From positions 1,798,001-1,862,000 of the forward strand of contig CANJKZ010000772.1 of the NCBI GenBank assembly GCA_947471745.1: a DNA stretch of 64,000 bases, written 5' to 3'. Made by a program: the position numbers and the translations under genes. The notes beneath the pieces are model-generated. The model saw only the letters and a program-made list of their open reading frames with translations, was not told where the DNA came from and made no database searches. Of the stretch, positions 34,401 through 47,400 are shown piece by piece; position 1 is the stretch's first letter; each line of letters begins with the position of its first letter. Source of the DNA: Closterium sp. Naga37s-1. Taxonomy: Eukaryota; Streptophyta; Zygnematophyceae; Desmidiales; Closteriaceae.

Positions 34401-35167
34401 CGGTCAATGCCTACGCCGAGCTGACATTCGACGATGAGGATGCGTAGGAGCGCGAGGAGGAGTACCGGCAGAAGGTTGGCTCTCTGCAGTTCGCGGCGAT
34501 GACGACGAGGCCGGACATCGCGTTCGCCTGCAGCAAGCTGGGGAGCGGCCTCATGGTGAGGAGCGACCAGCATTGGCGTGAGGTCGACCGCTACCTCGCC
34601 TACCTCGCTGACACCTGCGACACCGCCCTGGAATTCGGCGGTGGACCAGAGTCGCTGGAGCTGATCGGCTACGTGGGACGTCAACGACGCGGGCAACAAG
34701 CAGAATCGGACGAGCGCGGGAGGCTACGTGTTCGTCTACGGAGGGGCCGCCGTTTCCTGGTCGAGCTCGCTCATCAACTGCATGACATTGTCATCGACAA
34801 AGTCGGAGTACGTGGCGGCCACGGATGCAGGCAAGGAGGGACGTCGACTTCGTTTCCTTCTTGCGGAATTCAAGCTACTCGTTGTGGGAAGCCGACCATC
34901 CTCCGCGTCGACAACAAGTCGGCAATTACAGTCGCTAAGGGCTTGGGGTTGACAGGCAAACTCAAGCACATGGAGTGACGCTATGCCTGGCTGCAGCACA
35001 TGGTGAGACGCGGGAAGTTCGTACTGAAGTACATTCCGACCACCGAGCAGCCGGCAGACTTCCTGACAAAGGCGTTGCATTTTCGGGCTTTCAACCGGTG
35101 TTCTGTTGCCATCGGCCAAGTTCGTCTGGACGACGTCGGCAACGGCGACGATGATGTGCAGCAGTAG

Positions 35168-35755
35168 GTGCTGTGCCCTTCTGCACGGCTGGTGCGGTGA
35201 TGGCGTGGTGTGTGTGGGATGCACGCCGAGGACGAGTTTTCTCCGTGGAGTACTGCCGTGTGGGCTGGAGGCCCAAGCGTGAGCGTGGCAGGGGAGTGTT
35301 AACGGGAATGGAGTGTTGGCCCCGCCCTCGCTTGGGCAACGCCGACAACTTGGTCGGATGTACGAGAGTAGCAGCCGACCGTTCACAGTGGAAGAGCTGC
35401 TCGACAGGCTTCGTCGAGCTGCAGGGGACTGCTGTGGTGTTGCTGTCGACCAGGGAACTCGACAGCCGTAACTGACTGGTCTGGGCGACGGGTGTGCCGT
35501 CGACCAGGAGGAGCAGTTCGACCGGGATGTCGACGGAGCAGTCCGTCGACCTGACAAGTGAGCAGCGGTCGACGAGGGGAGCTCGGCGACAACAACTGAC
35601 AGCTCTGATCGATGAAAGGGGTCTGTCGACCAAGGGGTAGCTCGACGGGAGCTGTGGTCGACCAGGGGCACCTGGTGGTCGACCAGAAGGACTTGGTGGT
35701 CGACTAGAGCACCTGGGGTTGTCCAGGTCGACCGGGTAACCTACTCGGCGAGTTC
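35168..35755 (+). other. 3' untranslated region of E, GTCGAC-rich
   Basis: No gene. TCGAC occurs about every 30-40 bases. A 21-bp tandem unit beginning GTGGTCGAC is repeated three times at 35654-35716. No clear polypurine tract sits at the LTR edge. Confidence 0.6.
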
Positions 35756-36286
35756 TGCAGAGGCACGCAAACGTCGTCGAGGTCGCGATGGCGAAGGCGA
35801 CTTTGGGTTGGTATCCCGAAGTCGATATGGCTCGTCAGGCGCAGACAACAGCCGACGGATGCACAACGGTGCAAGTCGGGCCAATCGTCTGCGCGCATCT
35901 GCGAGCGTGCGCACTGCTGTCTACTACGGGGGCAACGCTGGACAGCTGCTCTGCTGCAGCATTGGCACACCGTCGACCTGCTGTGTTGGCAGGTCGCCTT
36001 TCTGCAGTGCTGGCGCGGCTCCTCTACGCAACGCTGGCAGGCTGTCGACCATGCTGTGCTGTCGGTCGACCAGGCTAGCTGCAGAGTTGCTAGGTGCGTG
36101 ATGTAGTCATTGTTGTCTTTGCTTGTTCAACAATTTCTGAACTCCTAACTTTGCTAGTGGAAACTCTTGACAATTTCTCCCGTGATTGTGCAAGCACTAA
36201 GGAACTAGGGAAAGCTATGATCACTCCTAGTAGTTTATGCCAACCCCGTAGTCTAGCTCACCACCGTTGTAGAGTGAATCTCCTCA
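35756..36286 (+). repeat. 3' LTR of element E
   Basis: It runs from TGCAGAGGCACG to AATCTCCTCA and is about 97 percent similar to 22890-23419 by eye. Confidence 0.8.
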
Positions 36287-36786
36287 TGTTTTGCGAGGCA
36301 CACAAGGACCCTTGGAGGTGACCCCGTGGGGACTACCTAGTGTGAGTTAAAGGTGTGTTTATATCCTCCAGATCCCAAATATCTGTCAACATAATTAGTA
36401 TGCATGTCGGTAAGAAAATAATTATAACACAACCAGACGATGATGGTATTCTGGCGATTGGCATCCCATGCCTCTTTGTGGACCAAGTGAGCAGAGCAAG
36501 AGGAAATGAGGGTTAGTTAGGGTGAGGGTTATTGCTTGAGCTTCCGTAAGTTCAAGGATCTACGAGGTGTTGGCCATGGGCTTCGATAACGTGGAAGAAT
36601 CATAAAGAGGAGCTAATTGAGCTTTGATGAAAGGAAAACAAACGCATTCCATGAAAACCAATGTGATGGTATGTGAAAGAAGGCTTGAAGAAAAACCTCA
36701 TTCTAATATGCAGAGTGGCTAATTACAATGCGACTGGTTGGCTGGCCATCTTATAATAGTATCTCCACTTCTCCATCGTCCTCCTC
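36287..36786. other. Non-coding spacer, probable 3' flank of the host gene
   Basis: AT-richer sequence with no credible open frame. It lies downstream of the stop of the minus-strand host gene and may include its 3' untranslated region. No transposon similarity was noticed. Confidence 0.45.
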
Positions 36787-38427
36787 CTATTGCTCCTCCT
36801 CCTTGCCTGTCTCCACTTCGCCCTCTTCCTTCTCCTCCTCTTGCTCCTCCTCCTCTGCCTCCACTTCCCCCTCTTCTTTCTCCTCCTTCTGCCCCCCCTC
36901 CTCGTCTATATCCACTTCTTCCTCTTCGTTCTCCTCCATTTGCTCCTCCTCCGCTGTCTCCACTTCTCCCATTTCTTTCTCCTCCTCCACTAACTTCTCC
37001 CCCTCTGTGTCTCCTGTCACTTCTACCTCCTCTCTCCCTCTCTCATCTGACCAGCCCACATTCAAACTTTCTCCACACGGCTCCTCCACTTCCATCCGAA
37101 CATGTTTCTCTTCATCCTTCCCCCCCTCTACCACATCCTCTCCCTCGCCATTCCGCTTGTTCCTTTCCTCCTCTCCCCCTTCAGATCGCCCCCGTGACTC
37201 ACCGCATACACCCTTCCCAGCCTCCCACACATCGTCTGACAGGGTGATCACCTCAGCACCAAGAGGAATGGCTGTAAAGGGTCTCACAGGCCCCCTCCTA
37301 TTTCTCCCCATACCACCATAGGCATACGGGGCAGCAGCAGGAGAGGGAGATGGGGCAGCAGCTGGAGAGGGAGATGAGGCAGCAGCAGGAGTGGCAGACA
37401 GGGAGGATGGGCCAGCAGCAGGATTCCCTGCCCTCCCTTCCCCTCTTCTATCTTCCTCCGCCCACTTCCGCTTGCCCTTCCTCTCAACCTGCTGCAACCT
37501 CTCTTGCTCTTGAGCAGAACTTTGAGTTGCAGCAGCTGCTTTATCAGCAGAAGTTGCAGCAGCAGCAGCAAACCCAGTAATAATAGTAGCAGCAGCAGCA
37601 GCAGCAGCAGCAGCATCAGCGGCAGCAGCAGCATCATCGGCAGCAGCAGCATTAGCGGCGGCGGCAGCAGCATCAGTGGCATCAGCAGCTTTAGCGGCAG
37701 CAGCAACATCAGCGGCAGCAGCGGCATCAGCAGCGGCATCAGTAGCAGCAGCGGCATCAGTGGTAGCAGCAGCATCAGCGGCAGGAGAAGCATCAGCAGC
37801 GGCAGCAGTGGCAGCAGCAGCATCAGCAGCGGCAGCAGCATCAACAGCGGCAGCAGCAGCATCAGCAGCAGCAGCAGCAGTATCAACAGCAGCAGCAGCA
37901 TTAGCAGCGGCAACAGCATCAGCAGTGGCAGCAGCAGCATCAGCAGTGGCAGCAGCAGCATGAGCAGTGGCACCACTGGCAGCAGCAGCATCAGCGGCAG
38001 CAGAAGCATCAGCAGCGGCAGCAGCATCAACAGCGGCGGCAGCAGCAGCAGCAGCAGCGGCGGCAGCAGCAGCGGCGGCAGCAGCAGCATCAGCTGCAGC
38101 AGCATCAGCAGCGGCAGCAGCAGCATCAACGACAGCAGCAGCATCAGCGGCAGCAGCAGCATCAGCCATAGCAGCAGCATCAGCGGCAGCAGCAGCAGCA
38201 TCAACGGCAGCAGTAGCAGCATCATCGGCAGCAGCAGCAGCAGCAGCATCGGCGGCAGCAGCATGATCAGCGGCAGCAGCAGCATTAGCAGCAGCAGCAG
38301 CAGCAGCAGCAGCAGAGGCAACAGCAGCAGCAGCAGAGGCAGCAGCAGCATCGGCAGCAGAGGCAAACGCGGGAGCAGCAGGAGTGGCAGGCGGGGCAGC
38401 AGCAGGAGAGGTAGACAGGGAAGCCAC
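36787..38427 (-). CDS. Host gene, C-terminal Ala-rich and acidic segment
   Basis: Open for about 546 residues on the minus strand. The frame stays open upstream to about 38535. It encodes long Ala-rich repeats (about 280 residues), then ITGFAAAAATSADKAAAA, EQERLQQVERKGKRKWAEEDRR and a Pro/Ala/Ser stretch. VITLSDDVWEAG follows, resembling a SUMO-interacting motif, and the protein ends in a highly Glu-rich tail. The TGF-to-AEEDR block is repeated in the neighbouring segment at 38545-40199, evidence of duplication inside one gene. An acceptor-like CGCAG before ATGG near 38520 suggests an exon of the same gene. Nuclear function is an inference. The Ala tract alone would not prove coding; the acidic tail and the duplicated block do support it. 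Confidence 0.5.
   Translation of the reverse strand: MASLSTSPAAAPPATPAAPAFASAADAAAASAAAAVASAAAAAAAAANAAAAADHAAAADAAAAAAADDAATAAVDAAAAAADAAAMADAAAAADAAAVVDAAAAAADAAAADAAAAAAAAAAAAAAAAAAAVDAAAAADASAAADAAAASGATAHAAAATADAAAATADAVAAANAAAAVDTAAAAADAAAAAVDAAAAADAAAATAAAADASPAADAAATTDAAAATDAAADAAAAADVAAAAKAADATDAAAAAANAAAADDAAAAADAAAAAAAAATIITGFAAAAATSADKAAAATQSSAQEQERLQQVERKGKRKWAEEDRRGEGRAGNPAAGPSSLSATPAAASSPSPAAAPSPSPAAAPYAYGGMGRNRRGPVRPFTAIPLGAEVITLSDDVWEAGKGVCGESRGRSEGGEEERNKRNGEGEDVVEGGKDEEKHVRMEVEEPCGESLNVGWSDERGREEVEVTGDTEGEKLVEEEKEMGEVETAEEEQMEENEEEEVDIDEEGGQKEEKEEGEVEAEEEEQEEEKEEGEVETGKEEEQ
37510..38395. repeat. Degenerate CAG/GCA trinucleotide repeat field
   Basis: Mostly CAGCAG, GCAGCATCAGCGG and relatives for nearly 900 bases. 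In the minus-strand frame it gives poly-Ala. The plus-strand Ser, Ala and Gln frames are shadows. Confidence 0.85.
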
Positions 38428-38544
38428 AGGAGAGGGAGACGAGGCAGCAGCAGATGTGGCAGGCGGGGCAACATATGAAGGTGATGCACCAAACAGCAGC
38501 GAAGGGCATAACCATCTGCGTGCCCTACTGGTTCTACGGCCGCA

Positions 38545-40199
<1,655 letters not shown>

Positions 40200-40744
40200 C
40201 TTAGTGTGCTTGTGGAAGGGGAATGAACAGCAAGAAGACACACACAATCACGCCTCAGAAGCTGTCCTCCTCAGCCCATCACACCTTGCGATGCCTGATT
40301 GGTACTACAACTCTTCCAGACATATTGTGCCTATGGACGGGGAGGGAAGGGAACAACATGAAGACACACACAGTCGCGCCAGACATGCTGTGAAATGCGG
40401 CCACTGGTTTCACTTTCAGCTCTGAGTGCAACAGGCTAACTATGACTCCAAAAGTGTGACTAGATTGTGCATCAATAAAAAAAGACCTTGTGCAAGATAC
40501 AACAAAAGTGCATGACAAGGTACAACTGACACACTAACTCAAATGTCTCAAATGATGTATCGCATTTTTACTTCCCATTTCTATTCTATTTTTATGCCAA
40601 TGGATTATCTGCCGCATTGTTGGTCTAAAAAAACATAGATAAACTCCCCAGCAAGTGGCACATGTGCAACAAATCCTCACAAAATGGTAGACCAGTGTAT
40701 TAGAGCTGCACCCCAGCACATTCTTCAAGCAATCAATGTCTCAC

Positions 40745-40990
40745 CTCGCCACAAACGGTCAGATCTCCTGCAGGGTGCTTCACGAAAGCAACTACGCCAG
40801 TGCCCTCCTTGATCAAACGGCAGTCACTTGGTTCAAGAGGCCGAGAGGCCAGCCGGGGCCGAGCCCGCGCCACCACTTCCTTCTCATGAGGGTTGTCATA
40901 TGAGACACCGTAGGGCTGCAGGTTCCCTTCCCCCACGTTCTGCTCCCTTAGAGGATCACTTTCAGGTTTGCCAACTTGACACGCCCATAA
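40745..40990 (-). CDS. Host gene exon: first half of a SAWADEE-like domain
   Basis: On the minus strand this reads GNLQPYGVSYDNPHEKEVV, then ARPRLASRPLEPSDC and VVAFVKHPAGDLTVCGE, with a strong donor GAG/GTGAGA at 40745. SAWADEE proteins such as plant SHH1, as I recall them, have a strand ending in an E-D-E-W-type turn, then R-S-x-P-L/C-E-x-S-E/D-C, then G-D-L-x-x-C. This match is the reason for the call. The domain reads histone H3 tails and helps guide Pol IV in RNA-directed DNA methylation in land plants. Whether this protein does so is inference. The 5' edge is uncertain; candidate acceptors lie at 40947-40985. Confidence 0.5.
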
Positions 40991-41177
40991 ACTGTTAGTA
41001 TGGAAGCACTCAAAATCTGCTTTAGGGTGAAGAATAAGAAACGCACAAGGATAACAATGAACAAAGCACACAGTCTAAAGGTGACCACGAGGTCTCAGGT
41101 TAATCAAACAACATGGAAAACACTGGATGGCATCAGGCACTACCACGGATTGAGTTCAATTAATGAAACCCACCTAG

Positions 41178-41282
41178 TTGGTCTTCAAAATTTTCTGCTG
41201 TCCGAGGCATGGCTGCTTGTCTTCAGGCTTTCCAATGGGAGTCCTTGGTGTTGTAACAAAGTGCACAGCAGGGCTGCTAGGG
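41178..41282 (-). CDS. Possible upstream exon of the host gene
   Basis: On the minus strand a pyrimidine-rich stretch ending CCTCCCTAG precedes an open segment reading SPAVHFVTTPRTPIGKPEDK and on to KILKTN, followed by GTGGGT, a possible donor. Length and borders suit a small exon, but there is no family match. The start codon of the gene was not found. Confidence 0.25.
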
Positions 41283-43434
41283 AGGTGAGGAGTGTGACAA
41301 AACATGACAACATGAGAATGTAGAAAATGGCTATGAGGGTTGAGCAAAGTAACAAACTGCAAACAGAAATCAGCAAACATCTTCAGTTTGACAAACTAAT
41401 TGGTTCAGATAGACTTGGAGTTCCAAGCAGTATGAGACCTCGCCTAGAGTGTTTGGCGGAGGCGGTTTTGGAGGTCAAATTCGTGGATATCAGGATTTTG
41501 TGCTCAGTTTTGCACAGATCTGGGATCGGCGCTCAGATTCGCACAGATCTGGGTTTGCCGCTCAGATTTGCACAGGTCTGTGATTGGCGCTCAGAATCGC
41601 GCAGATCTGGGATTGGCGCTCAGGCCAGCTCTGCTGGCCAAAGAAGGGATGCATACAAAACGTGGACTTTTATCAAAGTAAACTCCAAACATGGTGAATG
41701 GTACGTTTCACAAATGGTAGAAGAATGATTGGAAAAAAACTCGACGATGACCAACATGACCCTGTTGGTGGTTCAGCAGCAAAGATTGCATGTTTGTGGT
41801 GAGTTCAGCAAAAGTGTAATGTCTGCGGGCTTACACGAAAGGTTAAAAGGCAACCGTTTTTCACAACCCCCGTTTTGGCCCAATGGTCTAGCACACAACT
41901 CCTTTGTTGGAACCATAACGTCCCACGCCTTGGACTACTGAGTCAAATCCGGAGGTTATTCAGAGACAAAACTATTGTGATTCTTTCACGTCTTCCTTCC
42001 ATGACTCCCACGAGAATTATGCCTTACTAACATGCGGAGTTGGTGAAGATATAGGGAACTCACCATGTAAGGAAGAACTGACCGCAAGGAGAAAGAAAGG
42101 CGTGATCTTCGCTCGTGAAACTTGGAGGTGGATACGAAAAGGCTCCACAACGATTTCGCCTCTCGTCTCTCCTTGGAGGTGGAAAAAACTCATCTTCGCG
42201 CGACTCGCAAGACGAGATCGACCTTGGTTCAAGACGATTGGACGAGATCTAGCTATTGGGACGCGCCACGTGTTGCTCTGCATGCTTGCGTGTTCGTATG
42301 GAACCTCGCGTGCTTCAACCTAGGAGAGAAGCATGCAGAGCAAGGTGGATTTATTGTGCGGATGATCTCTAAATGTGGAAGAGAGCAAGAGAGTGAGGAC
42401 GGAGTTTCCAAGGTTTAGCTGGTGAACTAGATCTGCCAATTTTGGGTTGGTCTAGAACCCCTGTCATTTTGTTATGGGTTGGATCATGTGTATGGGAAAT
42501 AGATTTGAGAGGCATTGTGTGGTAAATTAAAGTTTAACATTAAAAAATGCGAGTATTATGAGGATCAGTTGGAAATGGACCTGAGAAAAGTTCCTTCATT
42601 ATGGAGCGTGGAAAGGTGAGAGTGTTGTCCCGAGACCCGACACTCCCAACCTTCAGTCCGGAAAAATAATTTAACCAGTTTCGCGACTCCTTTGCCTAGA
42701 AACCCTTCAACTTCGAAGTACTAGTGCTCGAATTAGATACACTGGATAGTAGGCAGGCATCACTTTAGATCGAATAAAGACAAAGTATTTTCAGAACCGG
42801 CCCCAATCTGTCAAGATTCCGATGCATTGACAATCACGGATGGACCGTAAAATGCATTGAGAGATGGGAAGATATCAGCCGAATCCCTTCGGAAACCTGG
42901 TTTTGCCCCTGCGGGATTTCCCTGGAGAGATTTCCGTTTTCCCGCAGTCGCCTAGCAAAGCACGCGAGGGGCGGGAGCCAACCCCCCCCCCCCCGCCCGA
43001 AAACGGGCACCCCCAGCTGGCGCTAGCTGCCAGCGGTCCCCCCCAACCGAACCGAACCCCACCCTCGGTTCGCAGACGGGTTCCGTCCGGTAACCCACGG
43101 AACCCTCACAGGGCATCGCCTCACCGACGGAACCCGTCCGCGAATTCTCGCGAGCGGACGGAAGCGACGCCCATCTGCGCCGCGCTCCACCGCTCTTGCC
43201 CTCAATGGGGCCCATTTCGGTTGGCGCTCGACCCTGGTGATGTGTCGAACGCCCCCTCCCGCTCCTTGAGAGGGGTCTTTCAGCTGCATGCAGGGCGCCC
43301 CACCTCATGCAACCAACCACCAATAGGGCCCCGCCGCCCTCTGCCATAAGCTCTTCCTACCGTCGTCGCGGAACGCGCCCTGCCTCGTCGCCCTTGCACC
43401 CGAGTCTGTCTCGGTGGAGGGGATTGTCAAACTT
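41283..43434. other. Non-coding interval between the host gene and element G
   Basis: No open frame here has convincing protein character. It contains the 29-bp tandem repeat at 41513-41628, a C run at 42981-42994 and a GC-rich stretch at 42950-43430. It may hold the promoter and first exon of the minus-strand host gene, but I cannot place them. Confidence 0.45.
41513..41628. repeat. 29-bp tandem repeat, four units
   Basis: Units start near CACAGATCTGGGATCGGCGC at 41513, 41542, 41571 and 41600. The first three match at most positions and the fourth decays at its right end. Confidence 0.85.
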
Positions 43435-43555
43435 ATATATGCTATAGTCTGTTTAGGCTGTAGTGGGGTAGTTCTTAGAGGGTACAACACTTTTGTGTTT
43501 CATAATTGTACCCACCTGTTGCCTAGTTCATTCCATTCCTCTCATTATTCTCACT
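43435..43555 (+). repeat. 5' LTR of element G
   Basis: 121 bp beginning TGTCAAACTTATATATGC, followed by TGGTATAGAGC. Confidence 0.92.
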
Positions 43556-43639
43556 TGGTATAGAGCAGGTTCCCTAGTGGAACTGTTTTTTTTTAGGGCC
43601 CACCACTACGCAATTTTATTTTCCTTACCTGCCCGAAGC

Positions 43640-44470
43640 GCGCTTCGCGTTTGTCCTAACTGCGCCCCGTGCGCCTGCCCTACGAGGCCCTTCGCGGCCC
43701 CTTTCGCGGCCCTTCGCGGCCCCTCGCGGCCCTTCGCGGCCCCTCGCGGCCCTTTGTGCGGCCCCTCGAGGCCCCTTCGCGGCCCTTCGCGGCCCCTTGT
43801 GCGGCCCTTCGAGGCCCCTTAGCGGCCCTTCGCGGCCCTTCGCGGCCCCCTTAGCGGCCTTTCGCGGCCCCTTCAGCCGCTCTTCGCGGCCCCCTGCCGG
43901 CCCCCCCTTGCTAACGAGCCCCTGCCGGCCCCTACTGGCGCGGCACCTGCTGGCGCGCCCCTGCCGGCCCCTGCTGACGCGTCTCTGCCGGCCCCTGCTG
44001 ACGCGCCCCTACTGGCGCGCCCCTGCCGGCCCCTGCTGACGAGCCCCTGCCGGCCCCTACTGGCGCGGCACCTGCTGGCGCGCCCCTGCCGGCCCCTGCT
44101 GACGCGTCTCTGCCGGCCCCTGCTGACGCGCCCCTACTGGCGCGCCCTTGCCGGCACCTGCTGACGAGCCCCTGCCGACCCCGACTGGCGCGGCCCCTGC
44201 ATTCACGGCCCGCCCCTTCACCAGTCTCTGGTAAGCCGAGCCGCGCAGCCCAGCCGAGCCGCGCCGCCCAGCCGAGCCGTACCGCCCAGCCGAGCCGCGC
44301 CGCCCAGCCGAGCCGCACCGCCCAGCCGAGCCGCGCCGCCCAGCCGAGCCGCGCCGCCCAGCCGAGCCGCGCAGCCCCCTACCGAGCCGCACTGCCCTAC
44401 CGAGCAGCACTACTGCTCCTGCTTCTACTGCTGCTACTGCTGCTACTGCTGCTACTCTTGCTACTGCTCC
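43640..44470 (+). repeat. GC-rich tandem repeat leader of G
   Basis: Three array types in order: GGCCCTTCGCGGCCCC units, then CCTGCCGGCCCCTGCTGACG units (about 43890-44200), then GCCGCGCCGCCCAGCCGA units (about 44230-44400). The gag ATG follows at 44481. Confidence 0.85.
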
Positions 44471-44480
44471 TATTGCTGCT

Positions 44481-47400
44481 ATGGCTAGTCCTACCGTTCT
44501 CACCTTTGATGCTGACGGATGTGCAGTTGACTTTGACGTGTGGGTTGACGACCTACAGCTCTTTCTTCAGTGTGACTCTAGGGATGGGGTATCCTTTTTC
44601 GATCACACATCCGGTGTTTCCACTGCTCCTGCTGCCACTGCTGACAGTGCTGTTCGCTCACAGTGGACCACTCGTGACGCTGTTGCTCGTCTTGCTGTTC
44701 GTAGTCACCTGCCGCCTGCTGAGCGCGCACACTTTGGCCAGTACAAGACTGCTCAGTCTTTGTACGACGCTGTAGTTGCACGCTACTCCTCCCCTGCCAC
44801 TGCTGCCCTCAGCCGCCTCATGCTGCCGTACCTTTTCCCTGACCTTGCCGCCTTTGCCACAGTTGCTGACCTAGTTGCTCACCTTCGCACTAGTGACACC
44901 CGCTACCGCGCTGCCCTTTCCACTGAGTTCAGTGCCAAGAACACCCCCCCCCCATGTACATCAATCTTTACTACCTAGTCACCCGCCTCCCTGACTCCCT
45001 CTCTTCAGTCAGGGACCACTTTCTCTCCCTTTGCCCCACCGAGCTGACTGTCGACCTGCTAGAGGAGCGCCTTGCTGCAGCTGAGAAGAGTATCTTAGCT
45101 GTAGGTGCTTCTCGCGGCGACCGTCGCACCCTCTTCTTTGAGGGGTGTTCCCGTGTCCCCCTTCTCCCCTCTGTTGCTTCTGCTGCCGCTGTCTACCTCG
45201 TTGGCACTGAGGAGGTCGGAGCTGCGTCTGCCCCTAGTGGGAGACGCCGCAACAGCAAGGGCAAGGGGAGCAAGGGTGGTGGAGGGGGCGGCGGGGGAAG
45301 CAGTGGAGGAGGTGGAGGCGGCGGAGGAGGTGGCGGTGGAGGTGGGGGTGGTACCGGGAGTGGGGGCGTCAGTGGCGGCGGTGGAGGTCGAGGCGGTGGT
45401 GGCGGAGGTGGTGGAGGCAGCGGCAGCGGTGGTGGAGGTGGCGGCGGCGGTGGTGCTGGTCGAGGTGCAGCCGCGCAGCGTGGAGGCTTTGGTGGCAGCC
45501 AGCGCCAGCAGCAGCTGCACTCCCGTGAGACCCCGTCGGTTCAGCAGCTTCGTGAGTGGTACGCTGGGCGCAGGAGGTCTGGGAGTGCAGGTCCCTGCAC
45601 TTACGTTCTTCGCACCGGCCCTCGTAGTGGGGAGGTGTGTGGGCTACCACACACCATGCAGCGCTGCTTCAGTCGCTTGACTGACGCTTGGCGTACCCAG
45701 TTTCCTGACGCCGTTGAGCTCCCTCGCTGGCATGATCTGCTTCTGCAGAATGTGCCTATCTTTGATCTAGATTTTGATGCTATCCTTGCTGCCATGTATG
45801 CTCTTGCTGATATTACTGAGTGTGACTGTTACCTGAGTGTCCCGCCCGACCCGGGCACTGCGGCTGCTGCTCTAGGTGCTAGTGCGGCTGCTGCTCTAGG
45901 TGAAAAGTGCGTCAGCTGCTCCAGGTGCTGGTGCGTCTACTCTCTCTGGTACTGCACCTATTGAGTCCTTGCACACTTTCACACTTGACTCTGGTGCTTC
46001 GCGCTCTTTCTTTAGAGACAGCACCACGCTTACGCCGCTCAGTCGGCCTGTTGCGGTCTCCCTTGCTGACCCCTCAGAGGGCCCAGTCCTTGCACACTCC
46101 TCCACGGTTCTACCGTGTCCTGCGGCCCCGTCGGGCTTGCTGTCGGGACTCCACCTCCCCTCGTTCTCTACGAACTTGGTGAGTGGAGCTGACCTCCAGG
46201 ACGCGTGGGTTGACCAGTTCACCCCTGGAGGTCAGCGTGTAACCCATTGCACTTGCTCTCGGACGGGCCGCCACCTGGCCACGTTCACCCGTCGGCCAGG
46301 GTCGAGTCTGTACACACTGACTACTGCGCCTCCTCCGGTCCCTGCGTCTGGTCAGGTAGCTGCGTCTAGTCAGGTGTTTGCTGCTGCGTCCAGGTCTAGT
46401 CCTGTGTCTGCCCCCTACTCGTGTCGTCCTCTGTCGCACGAGACTCTCCTTTGGCACCACCGCCTTGGTCACCCCTCCCTGCCTCGTCTTCGAGGGATGG
46501 CCTCCCGTGCCCTTGTCTCTGGTCTCCCCAGGTCCCTCCCTCCCCTTCCTCCGAGGCCTGCCCCCACCTGTGTTCCTTGTGTCGAGGGCCGGCAGCGCGC
46601 CGCTCCTCACTCCTCCTCGTTCCCTCCGACAGAGGCTCCTCTGCAGACTATTCACATGGACGTGTGGGGCCTTGCCCGCGTCCGTGGACAAGGTCACGAG
46701 CGCTACTTCCTGCTGGTCGTTGACGACTACTCGCGTTACACCACAGTCTTCCCCTTGCGCAGCAAGGGTGAGGTCCCTGAGGTGTTGATCGACTGGATCC
46801 GCGGTGCTCGTGGCCAGCTCAGCGAGAGTTTCGGCTCGGACCTTCCTGTTCTGCGTCTGCACCCAGACAAAGGTGGGGAGTTTTCCTCCGACCTCCTGAG
46901 GGCCTTCTGTCGTTCGGAGGGCATCCGCCAGACGTTCACGCTTCCGGCCTCCCCGCAGCAAAATGGGATTGCTGAGCGCCGCATTGGCATGGTCATGGAC
47001 GTCGCTCGTACGTCCATGATCCATGCGGCTGCTCCCCATTTTCTGTGGCCGTTCGCGGTTCAGTACGCTTTGCGTCAGATCAACCTTCAGCCTCGTGTCT
47101 CCTTACCGGAGACCACACCTACTCTGCGGTGGACGGGGAAGGTTGGCGATGCGTCAGCGTTCCGTGTCTGGGGATCTTGAGCTTTTGTCCGTGATACTAC
47201 AGCGGACAAGCTGTCCTTCCGTGCCGTTCCCTGTGTCTTCCTTGGCTTCCCTCCTGACGCACCCGGGTGGCAGTTCTACCATGCCACCTCGCGTCGTGTT
47301 CTATCCTCTCAGGACGTCACGTTTGACGAGTCGGTGTCGTACTACCGTCTCTTTCCCTACCGCACTGCCTCTCCCCCCCCCCCGCCGCTCTTCCTCGCAC

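Larger units (their letters stand above)
23520..35167 (+). pseudogene. gag-pol region of element E (broken; includes nested F)
   Basis: Gag begins MVDPVVYAGVVDTLEARLAD at 23520. It has a copia gag core (about 23900-24600) and a CCHC knuckle (CCICHVPDHLSYEC, about 24739), and is cut by F at 24990. After F come protease (LLDSGCSHH, about 31550), integrase (LHARLAHV, CVSCVGG, HIDLCRP, LRSDWGGEF), RT (YVDD near 34164) and RNase H, ending near 35167. The RT differs clearly from those of the A and D families. It is a fossil with several breaks besides the F insertion. Confidence 0.85.
22890..36286 (+). mobile_element. Element E: Ty1/copia, third lineage, broken, interrupted by F
   Basis: A direct repeat of about 530 bp (22890-23419 and 35756-36286) brackets gag, protease, integrase, RT and RNase H in copia order. 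The repeats differ at about 15-20 positions (near 3 percent), so E is older than F, which it contains. The sequence is strikingly rich in GTCGAC. I see no tRNA-type primer site after the left repeat and no matching target duplication outside the pair, so the exact ends are inferred from where the two repeats stop agreeing. It is a fossil with several breaks. Confidence 0.82.

Noticed and set aside
41327-41728. 133-residue plus-strand frame
   Set aside because: Much of it translates the 29-bp tandem repeat, and it has no family signal or gene context.
41903-42536. Possible solo LTR starting TGTTGGAACC and ending TTTAACA
   Set aside because: The flanking 5-mers do not match and no second copy is present in the window.
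42864-43349. 161-residue plus-strand frame and overlapping minus-strand frames in GC-rich sequence
   Set aside because: Several frames are open because of composition. The Pro/Arg-rich product has no recognisable domain.
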